Source: Cryptomeria japonica
Lineage: Eukaryota; Streptophyta; Pinopsida; Cupressales; Cupressaceae
Direction: 5' to 3'
DNA length: 64,000 bases
Assembly (NCBI RefSeq): GCF_030272615.1
Contig: NC_081405.1
Coordinates: forward strand, 471,932,008-471,996,007
Every line of letters begins with the position of its first letter. The first letter of the stretch is position 1. Position numbers and translations under genes: made by a program. Shown in pieces: positions 1 to 11,800 of the stretch. Below the pieces are notes generated by a model. That model had not been told where the DNA came from. It ran no database searches and saw nothing but the letters and a program-made list of their open reading frames with translations.

Positions 1-902
1 TAATTGCATCCTTGAATGTGCATGGTGGTACATGAAATTCTTCATTTAAATGGTAGGAGTTTGGTCAAAGTCATGCTCAAAGGCGAGGGTCTAGGGAAAT
101 GCATGCCATAAGGATGCATAGATAATATTTCGAGGTCCAAAGTCAGGAGCTTGGGAATTTGTGTGTGAAGGGGTGCAATACGGCAGGAGTCTAGGGATCT
201 GCATGTTGAGGGGTGCAAATGCAAGAGGAAGTAGTGATCAAGCTCCTATAATACTTGATGCTGGAGGGAGTGGGGATTAGACTTTGGGTATACTCGATGT
301 AGAGGGGAGCAATGGTTGAGCTTCTAAGATACTTGATGCAGAAGGGAGTGAGGATTGGGCTTTGAAGATACTTGATGTTGAAGCGAGTGGGGATTGGGAA
401 TGTGACTTACATGGTACTAAGATAATTGAGGAGAGGTAAATCCAAGCTCTACATACTTGAGAGTAACCAAGGAGTAGAGGTCAGAGCTTAGGATTCTATG
501 ATATTAGATAATATTTTGGTATGGTGGGAGGGAAATATCTAGGAGCTTGTGATATAGTGGAGATCAACACTCATGGATATTTGATATGGCGAGGATTAGG
601 GATTAGGAATACAATTTCCTTTAGACTTGAGTGCAAAGAGGGAAATGGGACTTTAAAAGAATATGGGATAGAAGGGAGTAGGTTTGTGGGGGCAAGGAAT
701 GTTGATAATGAAAGGTTCAAGGATTTGAAACACGGGAACCATGGAACTTGGGACTTAGGTAAGAGAAGTCCCAAAATCCTGTATAAGGCAAAGGATTGGG
801 AAGCGGATGATGAAGGAAAGGTAGTATGAAATGGTCCAAAATCTTGCCCAAGGCTAGAATGTGAATGAGACACTCTCATACTTAAGAATTTGGGATGTTA
901 CA
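1..902. repeat. LTR-like or low-complexity repeat tail
   Basis: GA-rich non-coding sequence. Between about 240 and 400 it repeats the theme 'acttgatg...gggagtggggatt' three times with drift. It ends with GGGATGTTACA at 892-902, which is the reverse complement of the TGTAACATCCC start seen in many plant LTRs, so this may be the end of an LTR cut by the window edge. An open frame of 102 codons (521-829) has no recognisable motif and looks like a by-product of purine-rich composition. Confidence 0.3.
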
Positions 903-1188
903 TGACACTCTAGAGCCTTTATTGCCACATAAAACCATATGCCTTTATATGTGGATATGGTGATTTTGTTTGGGCTGGGTAAGTTCCTGGCAAGTCTTTA
1001 AAATGAACATAAATATATGCATATTTGCAGTCTAGAAACAAGAATTAAGGTCAGAATACCACATATCATGCATATGCTAAACAAAATTTCCATAAATAGT
1101 TTTAAATACAATATACTGATTCAAAATCAATTTGTTAAACTCAAATGCCATGATAGATATTCTTTGTTCGATATAAATATTAATTCAA

Positions 1189-3043
1189 TGTAATGTCCCC
1201 TTTTGGGATTTACCTTAATTTGGTTCTGAGACAACAATTCTAACTCAATGTGAGAAATGTAAAATATAATTTCATCAATTCTGAAGACATTTTATTATAA
1301 TATTTAATTTATAATACTAAGAGGAGTTTGAAATATAGAACTTATCTTGCTAGCTCCCTCTGATCTGTATATTTGGAATATATGCCTCAACGTTATAAAT
1401 TGCTGCTGCTCAACTGTGCCTTCAGATTAGAGTAAATAAAATAGATCCTTCATACCTTATGCTGTAGTTCTCCCTTTTAACTGGTCCTTCAGTGCTATGT
1501 AGTGACTATGGGTCTGCCACACGGTTTGTAGTGTCCCTTCTAAGATCTCCTCTGATTTGCAGTTAATTGAGTCTTTTATGCTTCTGGTTCTTATGGTCTT
1601 GATTGGAAATATATGATGGAAATATTGCTAAGTAAAACTTATATCAAGAATACTCCAATAAGTGCCTAATTAGTGAGCCTGAAGTGTTCTTTCAGATTGT
1701 AATATCTAATTCCCTATGTAGTAATTTCTGATACCAATTTCTATGTATTGTTCTCAGAGAAGTTAGATCTAGATCCTATTGTAAATTCCAATCCCACAGA
1801 AGTTCTGTGATTACAGATTAGGAGAATGTATTTGCAAGATGTGCTATGGAGTCTCATGATTCACCTGGCGTATAACCGGCATAAGAATATACGGTCTGAT
1901 CCTTATTGATTGCTGCCTCTTGTAATGAATCTAAATTCTCTGTAATTTACAAAGTATAGTTTTAGATCTTGAGCAAATAAGATTGCTGTCCCTGCTTTAG
2001 CTTAATGATGATGCGAATTGCTTGGTCTTGAGTATGATCTAACTTGGAGTTTCTGTTGCCTTTCCTGATATAATCTTGTAATCATGCACCTTTAACCTTG
2101 CAATGGAATGGGCTATCACCCTTCCTGTACTAGGTTGACAATAGGCTCGAATGGGCACTGCAGATAGATAGGTGTGTAAAAACTAATTTTTTCCCACCCG
2201 TTAGTGAATGATTGTAAATGCCTTCTTATATCATATTATTGGAATGGTAAGTCACGATGCCAAAAGACATGTCTTAATAGCATCTCCTTTCCTTTATGCT
2301 AATCACACCATTTCAATGCTAATTCGCTGTATTGTGATCCTTTATGTTAACCGCTTCCTTTCATTATGTTATCGATTAGCCTTCTTACTAATCGTTGTCT
2401 TCTTAAACAGATCGCTAACCATAATATCGATATTATTATGTCCTTTCTAGTTATCGGTTAGATAATATAGTTAAATGATGTGGAGTTGTAAACATCTGAT
2501 GGTAATCGACACAGTAAGTGCCTCGCGGCCATCAGAAGAGGTTGTCAGTGTCGATCTTACAATATTCCCCTAATTCTGCATAAACAATCACTCTTTCCTT
2601 AAATCGATAGTCTCTATGACTAATCAATGATATTCAACACTAATCTTAATCACTCCTAGTAATGTCTGAATCACTATTAATGTCTTTCGTATCAATATCG
2701 CTGCTCATGACAATAATATCATTCCTTACTTGCTGACCACATGGGAATCGGTCACTGTCTATCAATTATATTAAAAATATTATTATAACTGGTCAAGGGT
2801 GACATTCCTTAGCAATACTGAGTTCGGTCATTCTCTTCAACATAGATATGGAAGATGGTTCTGTTAATTCTTATGATTGTCGATACATATGTGGACTGAG
2901 CTATTTACCGTTTCTGTTTGAAACTCTTTCCTGGTCTATTGTAATGGTTTATTCATGTCTTCTATCATCTATAAAGATAATACAAGGAGCTTTCTTTTAA
3001 TTGTTTGGCGCTAGAGATTTAGCATTGGGATGGGCACATCACA
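1189..3043. mobile_element. solo LTR, 'TGTAATGTCCC' family, copy A
   Basis: A 1855 bp AT-rich block starts TGTAATGTCCCC and ends ACATCACA, flanked by the 5 bp duplication TTCAA (1184-1188 and 3044-3048). TG...CA ends with a 5 bp TSD and no coding interior fit a solo LTR. The stretch near 2210-2260 (aatgccttcttatatc...aagtcacg) recurs in inverted orientation near 7020 and in diverged form near 52950, so this is one of at least three family members in the window. Which strand is sense in a complete element is unknown. Confidence 0.7.
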
Positions 3044-3048
3044 TTCAA

Positions 3049-3597
3049 TCACTAATCAGCGTCATATAATGCACTGCATATTGAATACTTAAGCAATATT
3101 AATGTAGGACTAATTAGAGTAATATTAATTATTGAAGCAAAAATGTCTCTCAACTTGGGACTCTAGAGGGGTTTCTTTCTTGGTAGTATGATGGTAAATT
3201 TGACACTCCAACTTATAGAGAAAGTCTTAATGACTATTTCTTTAGTATTACCCTGGATGTGCAATGATAGCAAACTTTCACAATTACAAACATATCACTA
3301 GTCTTGTCTATCTTTCCAAGAAACATATGTGCTAATTCCATATAGCCCTTTGTTTATAAGTGAGAATGTTGAGAATATTCTGCTCACAAGGTTTAACAGA
3401 GATTAATTTCTGCCAGGCCCAATATTATAAGAAATGAATCTAGGTACAAGTCTGAACAAATTTGAAGAAACCCTTCGATATTTAACACTATGGCAAATAA
3501 AAAACATGGGAATATTTTTCCTTGCAACGAAGTTTTTTTATTCAAATGATCATAGCATACACCTTTAACCTGCATTCATTTTTTTAATATTTCTTTT
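3049..3597. other. AT-rich non-coding stretch, no feature seen
   Basis: No ORF with recognisable motifs, no RNA gene and no clear repeat boundary. It lies between the TSD of the solo LTR and the relic gypsy LTR and is probably old intronic or repeat-derived sequence. Confidence 0.4.
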
Positions 3598-3894
3598 TGT
3601 TTAGTGCCTTCTACACCATTGATTATTGCACAGTAAACAATATGATAAGCAGAAACAAATAATAATTTACAACAACAATTCCATTAAGATTTGTTGATTC
3701 ATTTCATTCTTGAGATATTACAATATTATTCAAGAACTCTACATATGTAGCCCCCAATCAGGTTTCCAAGAGAAATATGTAAAAGATGGCCGAGGGTTGT
3801 TGAGGACTACCAACCGTTAGCAATTGTCAACCATTTTATCATTGGGAACTAAGTTTTGCTGATTGATAAACTAATTACTTTAATGCTGGCTACA
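3598..3894 (-). repeat. relic 3' LTR of a gypsy element related to O
   Basis: 297 bp beginning TGTTTAGTGCC and ending GGCTACA on the + strand, the same end style as the LTRs of O (TGTTTACTCCC...CCTAACA) and I (TGTTTACCGTT...GACAACA). The next bases on the + strand, tcgacttccccaaaataaat, match the position and pyrimidine-rich character of the PPT seen beside the 3' LTRs of O and I. It is strongly diverged, so this copy is older than O. Its other LTR was not found. Confidence 0.55.
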
Positions 3895-3920
3895 TCGACT
3901 TCCCCAAAATAAATTTGTCT
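3895..3920 (-). other. polypurine tract of the relic gypsy element
   Basis: On the - strand a purine-rich run around TTTTGGGGAAG sits directly upstream of the relic LTR. It is collinear with TTTTTTGGGGGGGC in O and TTTTGGGGGGGA in I. Further upstream all three copies keep a related segment (gtc.tc.agacgac on the + strand in O and I). Confidence 0.5.
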
Positions 3921-4104
3921 TCTAGATTACTGACAAACAAAATTGGGAGTCAAACAACAAAATTAAAATTTATTGAATCTAATGAGGAGGTGGGTGAGAG
4001 GATGTCCTTGGAGTTGGATAGATTGATGATGGAGTGGACATCTGAGAACTGTTATGCTGCAACCTATAAACCCCCTCTGAATGAAGCTAGAGGTGATTAG
4101 CCAC

Positions 4105-5945
4105 TTATAGTTCCCATTCCTGAGCAAACTTCACCATTTGTACAACCTCAGCTAGCTGGCATTTTGTCTCCTCAATCTCCTTATCTTTGTTGGCTAGTTG
4201 GCAATCTTTCTCAGTTAATTCTCCATCCTTTGTTGCCACTGTAGCCTGTTCAATTTCTATAAGTTGTGCTTGCTGAACCAATTGCTCTTTGAAACTTTTG
4301 AGTGAGCTCATCAGCTTCAGCATGCACCTTCTGCGACATGCATATGGACTAATCTACTTGGTCCTTAAACTGGTGATTGGAAATCAATTGGCATTGCAAT
4401 TGATAGAATACCTCTTAGAATGTGATCTCCTTACAGAAAAGAGTGTAAGCATCTTGCCACCCCTTCCCCCAAAGGTAGGCCTGGCAAGTTGCCATGCTGT
4501 TGTCATCTTGGGAAGCTTGATCTCCGGCCATCCTTTGGAAATGAATATGCTATTGAACTCCTTCTCGCACTCTTCCTGCATGAATTTCAGAATACGGTGG
4601 GCCTCTTGCTAGACTAGAGGGGAATACACATGATCCCAACTACCTAGAAATATCTTGCTAGCTCTTGCTGATGAGGGCTACTAGCTCAAAGTCTTGAACA
4701 TAACATCGAATGGAGCCTAGGGGGATCCTCCTTATTAGGTTTAGAGATTGGAATTGTAAGTCCTTCCTAGCGACTAGAATTATCATCATATGTAGGTGAA
4801 TCAACAAGAACATCGATAGGCAGTTCTTGAGTAGCTGAAGGCAATTGCTGTGCAGGGAAGGACCACCTTCTTGTATTGGCTCAACAATAGGCATCGTTGC
4901 CTACGTGGATCATGGCTGAACACTCTCATCAGTGGACTGAAGCATCATAGGATGGTCTATAATAATATACTAAGGTGGGTGGAGTGGGGGATAGTCCTGT
5001 ATCTCATTTGGAGTCCCTAGAAACTTCAACCAACTATCAATCTATTCGAAGGTGTCAAGCAAGTCAGCTGGAACTGATGAAGTAGGAATGCCACTGCCTA
5101 TGGGAATGGCCTCATCTCGTGCAACTAGGGACTAGGTCTCGGCAGTTGTATGCACAACTTTTGTTGGAAGGAGTATCCATGGGTTTAGTGCTTGATGTAG
5201 ATTACAAATCTATTAGCTCATAGTCATCTTTATTACTTTTTTCGGCTTCTCTTGGCATATTCTTATGGTTTCGTTTCTTTCGTGTAGGCTTGGTGTCTTC
5301 TTCTGCTGAGCTTGAATGTCTAATACCATCCACCTGAAATTTGTAACCCAAGAATAGTTGTAATCAGAAGCTGGCTGAAACTTGTCCAACTTATTTGTAG
5401 GAACTTGGTTGAAAATACCGTCCAAGAATAACGCAATAGCATGTTGCGTCATGTAGAAGGCCTTATTTTTAAGAGATAAGAATTCCCTTATGCATTTTGA
5501 TAAAAGTAATGCCCAATTGTAAAATTTTCTTAGGATAAGGCCGATCATATAATTGACCATCCAAATGGCAATATCTGATGCATGGCTAGCACTTGTCAAC
5601 CTGCATTTGAGAAAATCCAAGAGGCATTTCCATTATGTGTTTGACAACATTTGCTCGCTTAGTCCTTTGTTTCTTGCATTCTAAATAGTGTCTTTCTCTT
5701 TTGGGTTAAATTAGTTCTATAGATCTTTTGAAGGGAATCTTCCTTCTATTTGGCTGTTATTTTTCTTGTAGGTTTGGAAGCAATGGTTCCTGAGGATGGT
5801 AAGCCAAATACCATTTTAAAATCAACTAGCTGAAAGGAGGTGTTGATCGAACATCCCATATATTCAATCACTAATTTATGTGTGTTGATTGTAATTGGCC
5901 ACCATCAATTTTAAATAGGGTCGAAATTCCCAATAATTAACTAAT
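4105..5945 (-). pseudogene. relic copy of the extra ORF found downstream of pol in O
   Basis: Read on the - strand this region gives broken frames collinear with the extra ORF of O. 5213-5620 carries WMVNYMIG...FNW-type sequence and FYMTQHAIALFLDG, matching FYMSHHAIAMFLDV at about 13.9-14.2 kb. 5620-5945 matches the upstream part with stops and frameshifts. 4384-4581 has FISKGWPEIKLPKM, matching FTAKGWPKSETSEM near 8.66 kb. 4105-4323 is a Gln/Glu/Lys-rich coiled coil ending near EWEL. The order of blocks is the same as in O once the insertion in O is ignored. The product is unknown. Conservation of reading sense in two diverged copies says the ORF was once coding and belongs to the element family. 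Confidence 0.6.
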
Positions 5946-5959
5946 ATAAGTTATCTACC

Positions 5960-7632
5960 TAGGCATGATGCAGGCAAGTTTTAATGGATGACCATTGGCA
6001 TTGCTCAACCACCATGTGCGACATTCGTTACTTGTGAGGCTTTCCCAGGATATGGAATCGATTGTATTCTCTTTGTCCTCTTTCCCATTTATCCTTGATG
6101 ACAGCTGACTTGCAAGCATCCAAGCTCATATTGTCATGAAGGTGACCATGCTAATTAACCATCTTATAGGTGTATGAATTTGATCTTCTATCAAAAGAGG
6201 ATTTCAAGAATATGCAACATACCAAGGTACAAGAAGCCAGGCAGTTGTTCGCTATGACAATCATCATGGCATCCCAGCATACAATCAGAAGTTAGTCATC
6301 CAAGTCTTCATGAGCACCGATCTAATAGTAATCAATAACTGATTAAGTGGAGAACAGTAATGTTATCAAAAGTCATTATGATAGTTAGCAGCATTATTAA
6401 TCGGAAACATAAGAATGAACGATATTCACAGTGATTATCCATATCAATGGAATTGTAAAGAGTTCGATGATTGTAGGTGGCGGATGATGTTAGATTTCAA
6501 TTATGATCTCTATCAAGGAATGAAGATCGAATACAATTACCAGGATATCGACTAACGTATGGACAAATATCAGTAAAAGATGTCAACTTATTAAAGGTAT
6601 GAAGGATCGAACATGGTCCTAAGGATATCTGCTAAACAAATGCCAATGGAAGTCAGCAACTAATATAATGACTAAATGATATCAACGGTGATTGGATGGA
6701 TATCCATCCTGAGGCTAACACAGTTAATTAAAGATTGTTAATTATTGATTACAATATATATATCCACTAATCAACATCTTCATAAAGAGGCACAACATCA
6801 AACAGTTGTTATGAAGATAATTAATAGTAGCAATCTACAAAGAGACTAATTGGTAGTCATAACATAACTGATTACATATGAAAGGATGTGATTAGCATAA
6901 GATCAGATCCATTAATAATGCAAGTCTAATCAATAACAATCATAGTCATGAAATGGTGCGTTCAGGAGGTGATTATGGATAGGCAAGAGTTGTCTTTTGC
7001 AACGTGACTTATCATTCCCATTACAAGATATAAGAAGGCATTCAAAATCATTCAACCAGGCATCGATTTGAGTTTATATATTTGATTTCTTAATCCACTT
7101 TGGATAGCTCGTAAAGAGAAGAGGCTGAAGGCCCATGATCAGGTGCATAGCTGAATTGTCTCCAATCAGAAACAGCTTCTCTCCGTTGAAAGCATTTAAA
7201 TATCTATCAGGAACAGCAATAGATCATTATTTAGTGATACCAAAATATTAACTTCTTACAACATTGACTAATCAGACATAGCAGCATAATAAGGAGCAGG
7301 AAGACATCATTTGCATGCAACCAAAGGCCAATTCAGAGACAGCATATAGATATTATCGAGTTGCAGACTTGTGACAGCAACCTCTTGCTCAAGAAATTCT
7401 ATATTTGCATGTGTATCTCGTTATCCATCAGACAAAGCATTGTATCAGGAACTAATACTTATTTCTTAATCCATTTGTTATCAGATCTATCACATTGCAG
7501 ACAATAAAAGTAATAAATCAGAAATTGCATTTGATTTATATCAATTGATTCCATTGCAATTTATGTACAAAGTAAGAAGATTGAATTAAGTAATTGTCTC
7601 CTAAGGGTTAGAATCCAAAAAGGGACATTACA
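5960..7632 (-). mobile_element. LTR of the 'TGTAATGTCCC' family, copy B, inverted
   Basis: The right end reads GGGACATTACA on the + strand (7622-7632), the reverse complement of the start of copy A. Internal blocks match copy A in inverted order, for example aatgccttcttatatct and aagtcacgttgcaaaaga near 7010-7040. The left boundary is approximate: recognisable relic-ORF sequence ends near 5945 and I found no convincing TSD, so this copy may be truncated. No coding sequence is seen. Confidence 0.55.
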
Positions 7633-7689
7633 TATCGTCAAGTTTGTGAGGAGATCACCTTTGATTTTCCATACTGAACAAATGAAGTT

Positions 7690-8003
7690 TGTTTACTCCC
7701 TACCGTGAGTTAATTAAGTTTCCAGAATGAACAAGAAATAAGCACAAAACATATGATAACAGTTCAGTTATCTACAGAGCATGGAAGTAACAATCAGATG
7801 GTAGAAAGATGTTCTTTTATTGCATCCCAAAATGTTCAGTACATCAACATTATTGCCGGGGTTCCCTTACATGGCAATATATACTATCTGGCAGTTGGCC
7901 GAGGTACCAATCGCCAATCGTCGTAACTGACACGAGAACCAACACGGCTGACTCCAAAACATAACAATAACTCAAAAGTTTTATTCCTAATTACGGCCTA
8001 ACA
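7690..8003 (-). repeat. 3' LTR of O
   Basis: 314 bp, TG...CA ends. It aligns along its length with the interrupted right LTR (38435-38652 plus 40375-40476). About ten substitutions are visible in the first 220 bp, most of them C/T or G/A transitions, plus a small indel near the solo-LTR insertion site. On the - strand an AATAAA-like polyadenylation signal lies close to the LTR start. Confidence 0.9.
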
Positions 8004-8024
8004 TCAGCCCCCCCAAAAAAGAAG
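8004..8024 (-). other. polypurine tract of O
   Basis: On the - strand CTTTTTTGGGGGGGCTGA abuts the start of the 3' LTR. Element I has the equivalent TTTTGGGGGGGATGA at 24177-24195, followed in both by a conserved segment (gacgacaa...). This is the expected plus-strand priming site. Confidence 0.75.
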
Positions 8025-8165
8025 TCGTCTTCCAGACGACAAACAAATGGAAGCTGATGGAAGCAATTGAAACTAATGTGAAGGATGAGAGGGCGTCCCT
8101 GGAAGTACAGATGACTGAGATGTGCCCGCTCGCTGGAGTCGCTGTGTGGCTGCCAGTTCCCGCTC

Positions 8166-8813
8166 TCATGCCAAATTAACCATACGAGCAGCCTCAACAA
8201 TTTTGTTGTGGGCTCTCTGAAGCTCCTGTCCTTGCTCCTGCAACTGCTGCTCCTTCTCGGCCAGTCTAGCCTTCAAGCCTGCCACCTTAGCTATCAGCTC
8301 ATCCTTCGCCTTGCCACTTACTTCCAACTCCTGCACGTTCTTGGCGACTGTCTCCTCCAATGCGGTAATCCGAGAGTGCTCCTGAGCCAATTGTGACTGA
8401 CCCTTCTGAATGTGGTGGGCAATGTTTTCCTGACACCCTCTGCTTCCTGCACTACTTGATCCCGCTGGGCCTTCATGGCTTCCATCCTTACCACTGCCGT
8501 CCTTCGATACTTCAAGACTAGGTCTCGGAAGGCCGTCTCCATTCCACGCATGGAACCATAAATCCCAGTCTCTTCTATCACAATCATGTTCCTCATCCAG
8601 GCATCCGTCATCTCCGAGGTCTCTGACTTCGGCCATCCTTTGGCCGTGAAGCATCGAAAGAATTCCCCCTCATAGTCCTCCTTGACAAAGGACAAAAGGC
8701 GACAAAAGGCGCTCGACCACTTGAGGTATCCTCGGATCCTATCCAACTTCCACACCCTTCACAACATGGCCGACATCATTGAGGAACTTCACCATTCCCT
8801 CCAACTGGAACGC
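8166..8813 (-). pseudogene. extra ORF of O, C-terminal part (coiled coil)
   Basis: On the - strand, 8318-8755 encodes a segment with FTAKGWPKSETSEMTDAW and 8166-8420 encodes a charged coiled coil rich in Glu, Gln, Lys and Ala (EETVAKN, AEKEQQLQEQGQELQ) ending MVNLA before a TGA. The frame at 8813 continues into 13197 when the 4.4 kb insertion and one TSD copy are ignored. Two frameshifts (near 8740 and 8440) separate the blocks, judged from the relic at 4.1-4.6 kb, where the same blocks occur. The relic continues a few residues beyond the position of this TGA, so the stop may be secondary. No known domain is recognised. The coiled coil suggests self-association (inference). Confidence 0.6.
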
Positions 8814-11800
8814 TGTTGACGTGTATTTTATACACAATCATACACAGAATAAAATACCAATAGGCATCTTATCCTCTCTTGAGAAAATAGTCTCTAACTG
8901 CTGAAGATTCGCGTAAAGGATCAGTTAGGTAGACTCCAAGGTTCTTTTAGTGGGGTCTCCACGTGTGGATAAGCTCGCTGTGGTATGATGTGATTTGCTG
9001 GAATCACAAGGGGACTTACATGTGATGATTGAACTTCCGATCTGCTTAGCTGGACACAGGCTCTGACTAACTTGGATTAAAAAAAAATGGAAAAAGGATT
9101 GGGGGGGTGAAGAGAGGATCTAATCCTAACACTAAGAATGTAGGAGCAATGACTTGACTTTTGATGAAACTCTAACTAGATCTTGTTTTGACATCAATGG
9201 AACATCTACACAAGGCTAGTGCAATCTTCTAAGGGGAGCTTTATGATGTTCAAATTATCACCGCAGGCATAGATACCATCCAAGTTGATGCATATCAATG
9301 AAGAGGCAACAAATTGAAATTGAGCTTAAGCTGAACAATTCCAGTTGACTACACAAGGCAAGTTTGCAATCAACAAACTGCTAGTAGTATGGATGTACGA
9401 ATTCCACCATTAATCAATCGCATTTCCTCCATTCATCTAATCATCTACCATCTAGGATTGAAGACTCAACAAGAAACCATGCAAATTGCAAGAAAACGAC
9501 ATATTTCACCATTACTTCAATGAAAATGGAATTTGTTTACAATCAATGGCAACAATTTCTTGCCTTGTCCTCCTATTCTATTCTCTAACTACTAACTACT
9601 TTCAACTATTTCTAACTATCTCTCTCTAATTCTCTCTAATTCTAATTCTCTTTTACAAATGAAATGTCTGGGCTTATATAGTGCCCACAATACAATTTGA
9701 TGGCTTAGATCAATTCAAGATCAATGGCCAAGATTTTACAATGAAAACCCTAATTAGGGTTTGTTACAACCATTACATAACATTTAATGCTTGACCAATG
9801 ATAAAATTGTATTGTTTGGACACATGTCCTCTTTGGAAAAAATCGACCAATGGATAGCCGGGGTAGGTACATCGGAGTTTGTGCCACCTTCCATGAGTTA
9901 AGTACATTGAATCTGGACATGCTGAGATGGACCTCACTGATTGGAGGAGTGATGACTGGGATGCCACCTCATCTGACACTTGTAGCTTGCTAGATATTCA
10001 ATTTGATGTCGTTGAGAGGCTATCTTTAATTAACTCTTGTTCCAACTCCTTTTGTCCTTGATGTGTAAGATGATGATGAACCTCGCCTTGGAACGTTGGA
10101 TTGAAAGAGGTCGCCCATGTCTTGGCTTGATCGTCCTGGCGAAGACCGTCCTGGCGAAGACCGTCCTTGATCCGGCTTGATTTTCCTTGAAGAGACCTCC
10201 ATTTGATGCCTACACAACATTTCAAAATTAGTAACATGATTTTGCAATATAAATTAGAGAGCAAATTTTTAGGAAACTTAATGATAAGTCCTTTATTAAT
10301 CATTTCCTAAAAATGACTGAGCCAAGGCAAAACAAAATTCCAAAATTCAAAATTAAGGAAATGACGATCAACGTTCAAAATCAAAACAATAAATCCATAT
10401 CGTCATACCTCTTTGAGAGCTTAACTCTAAAATGCAAAATAAAGGAATTCGCCTAGGCAAAATTTGAAATTCGATAGTCTTGATGTGATCTTCAAAAGAA
10501 CGTTCCTCTTATCAACTTCGCCACCCTTCAAATCTTAGACGTGATTTCCTCTTCAAGTTAGCAATTTCGCCATCTTTGATATGTCTTTGACGTCCTAGGC
10601 AACTTCGCTCAAATGGAAACTTCAAGTTCGCACCACCTTGCTTTGAAATAAAATTCGCTCCTTCAAACACACTCGCACTTCTCCCTTTGATCGCATTTGA
10701 ATGATAAAATGGTGATGTGAAAATGAAGATCTTTCACCCTCCCTTTATAGCGCTCACCTCATACTTGCCTTAAGGCCGACTTTGTGAAAATAAAGCAAAT
10801 TAAACGATTTTTTAATTAAATAATAAAGGCCGACCTCCCTATCTAAGCGCTCCTCTTGATTTTTATTAATTAATAAATAATTAATTAAATGCCTTTATCA
10901 TTTAAATTGACAAATTCGATTTTTACAAGGCAAAATAATTAATTAACATTAAGCGCAATATTTAAATGCTATTTTTAATAAAATATCGATTTTGTTAGCA
11001 TTTAAATAAATTAAAAAAATGTGTTTTAAGCGCCAAAATAAAAAAGTGAGAAGATACGTACCTCATCGCCCTGGTCCCTGACTGGGGGACAGGAGCGATC
11101 CATCAACTTTGTCATGACTCTTGCAATTTTTACGTCCAAGGTCCTCATCTTCACGTTGGAATTGCCATTTTCGCTAGGTCCTTTGAGCTTAATTGACTTG
11201 TTCTTGCAAATGAATATCCTTTAGATATGATATCGCCCTGGTCCCTTGGAGAGGGACAGGAGCGATCTCCATTGTTTCTCCTTGATCTTGCATCTTTGAA
11301 CTTCAATCTTCATTGTGGGGACAAACAACGTTATTCCTTCATTCCTTTCTCATTTCACTTGAATTTTACAAGGCGCTTTGATGTTTAGAAGATCATCGCC
11401 CTGGTCCCTTGGAGAGGGACAGGAGCGAATTTCAAGATTTTGAGCTTGTCTTTGCCTTTTTCAACTTGCCATTGTCTTCATTGGGTAAAACGTGGTCCCT
11501 TGATCCTCCTCAATCACTTGATGCGTGATAAACTTTCAAAATTTAGAGCCTTTATACAAATTTCGCTCTGGTCCCTTCCTGAGGGACAGGAGCGAACTGG
11601 GAGTCTTAGTGCAAATCTTTCAATGTGACGACCTTTGTAACTTGTTGCTTGATGGAAATGCCTTGAGACGTCCTTGCCACCTTGTTCTTCGCCTTGGAGT
11701 GGTTTTGAACTTGAAGAAAAGGCAACATACTTATTGTATCGCCCTGGTCCCTTGGAGAGGGACAGGAGCGAACTTAAGCATTTTGGTCCTTTGTTGACGT

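Noticed and set aside
521-879. Overlapping 102-codon open frames on both strands
   Set aside because: No recognisable motif and purine-rich composition. Equal-length frames on both strands point to a compositional effect.
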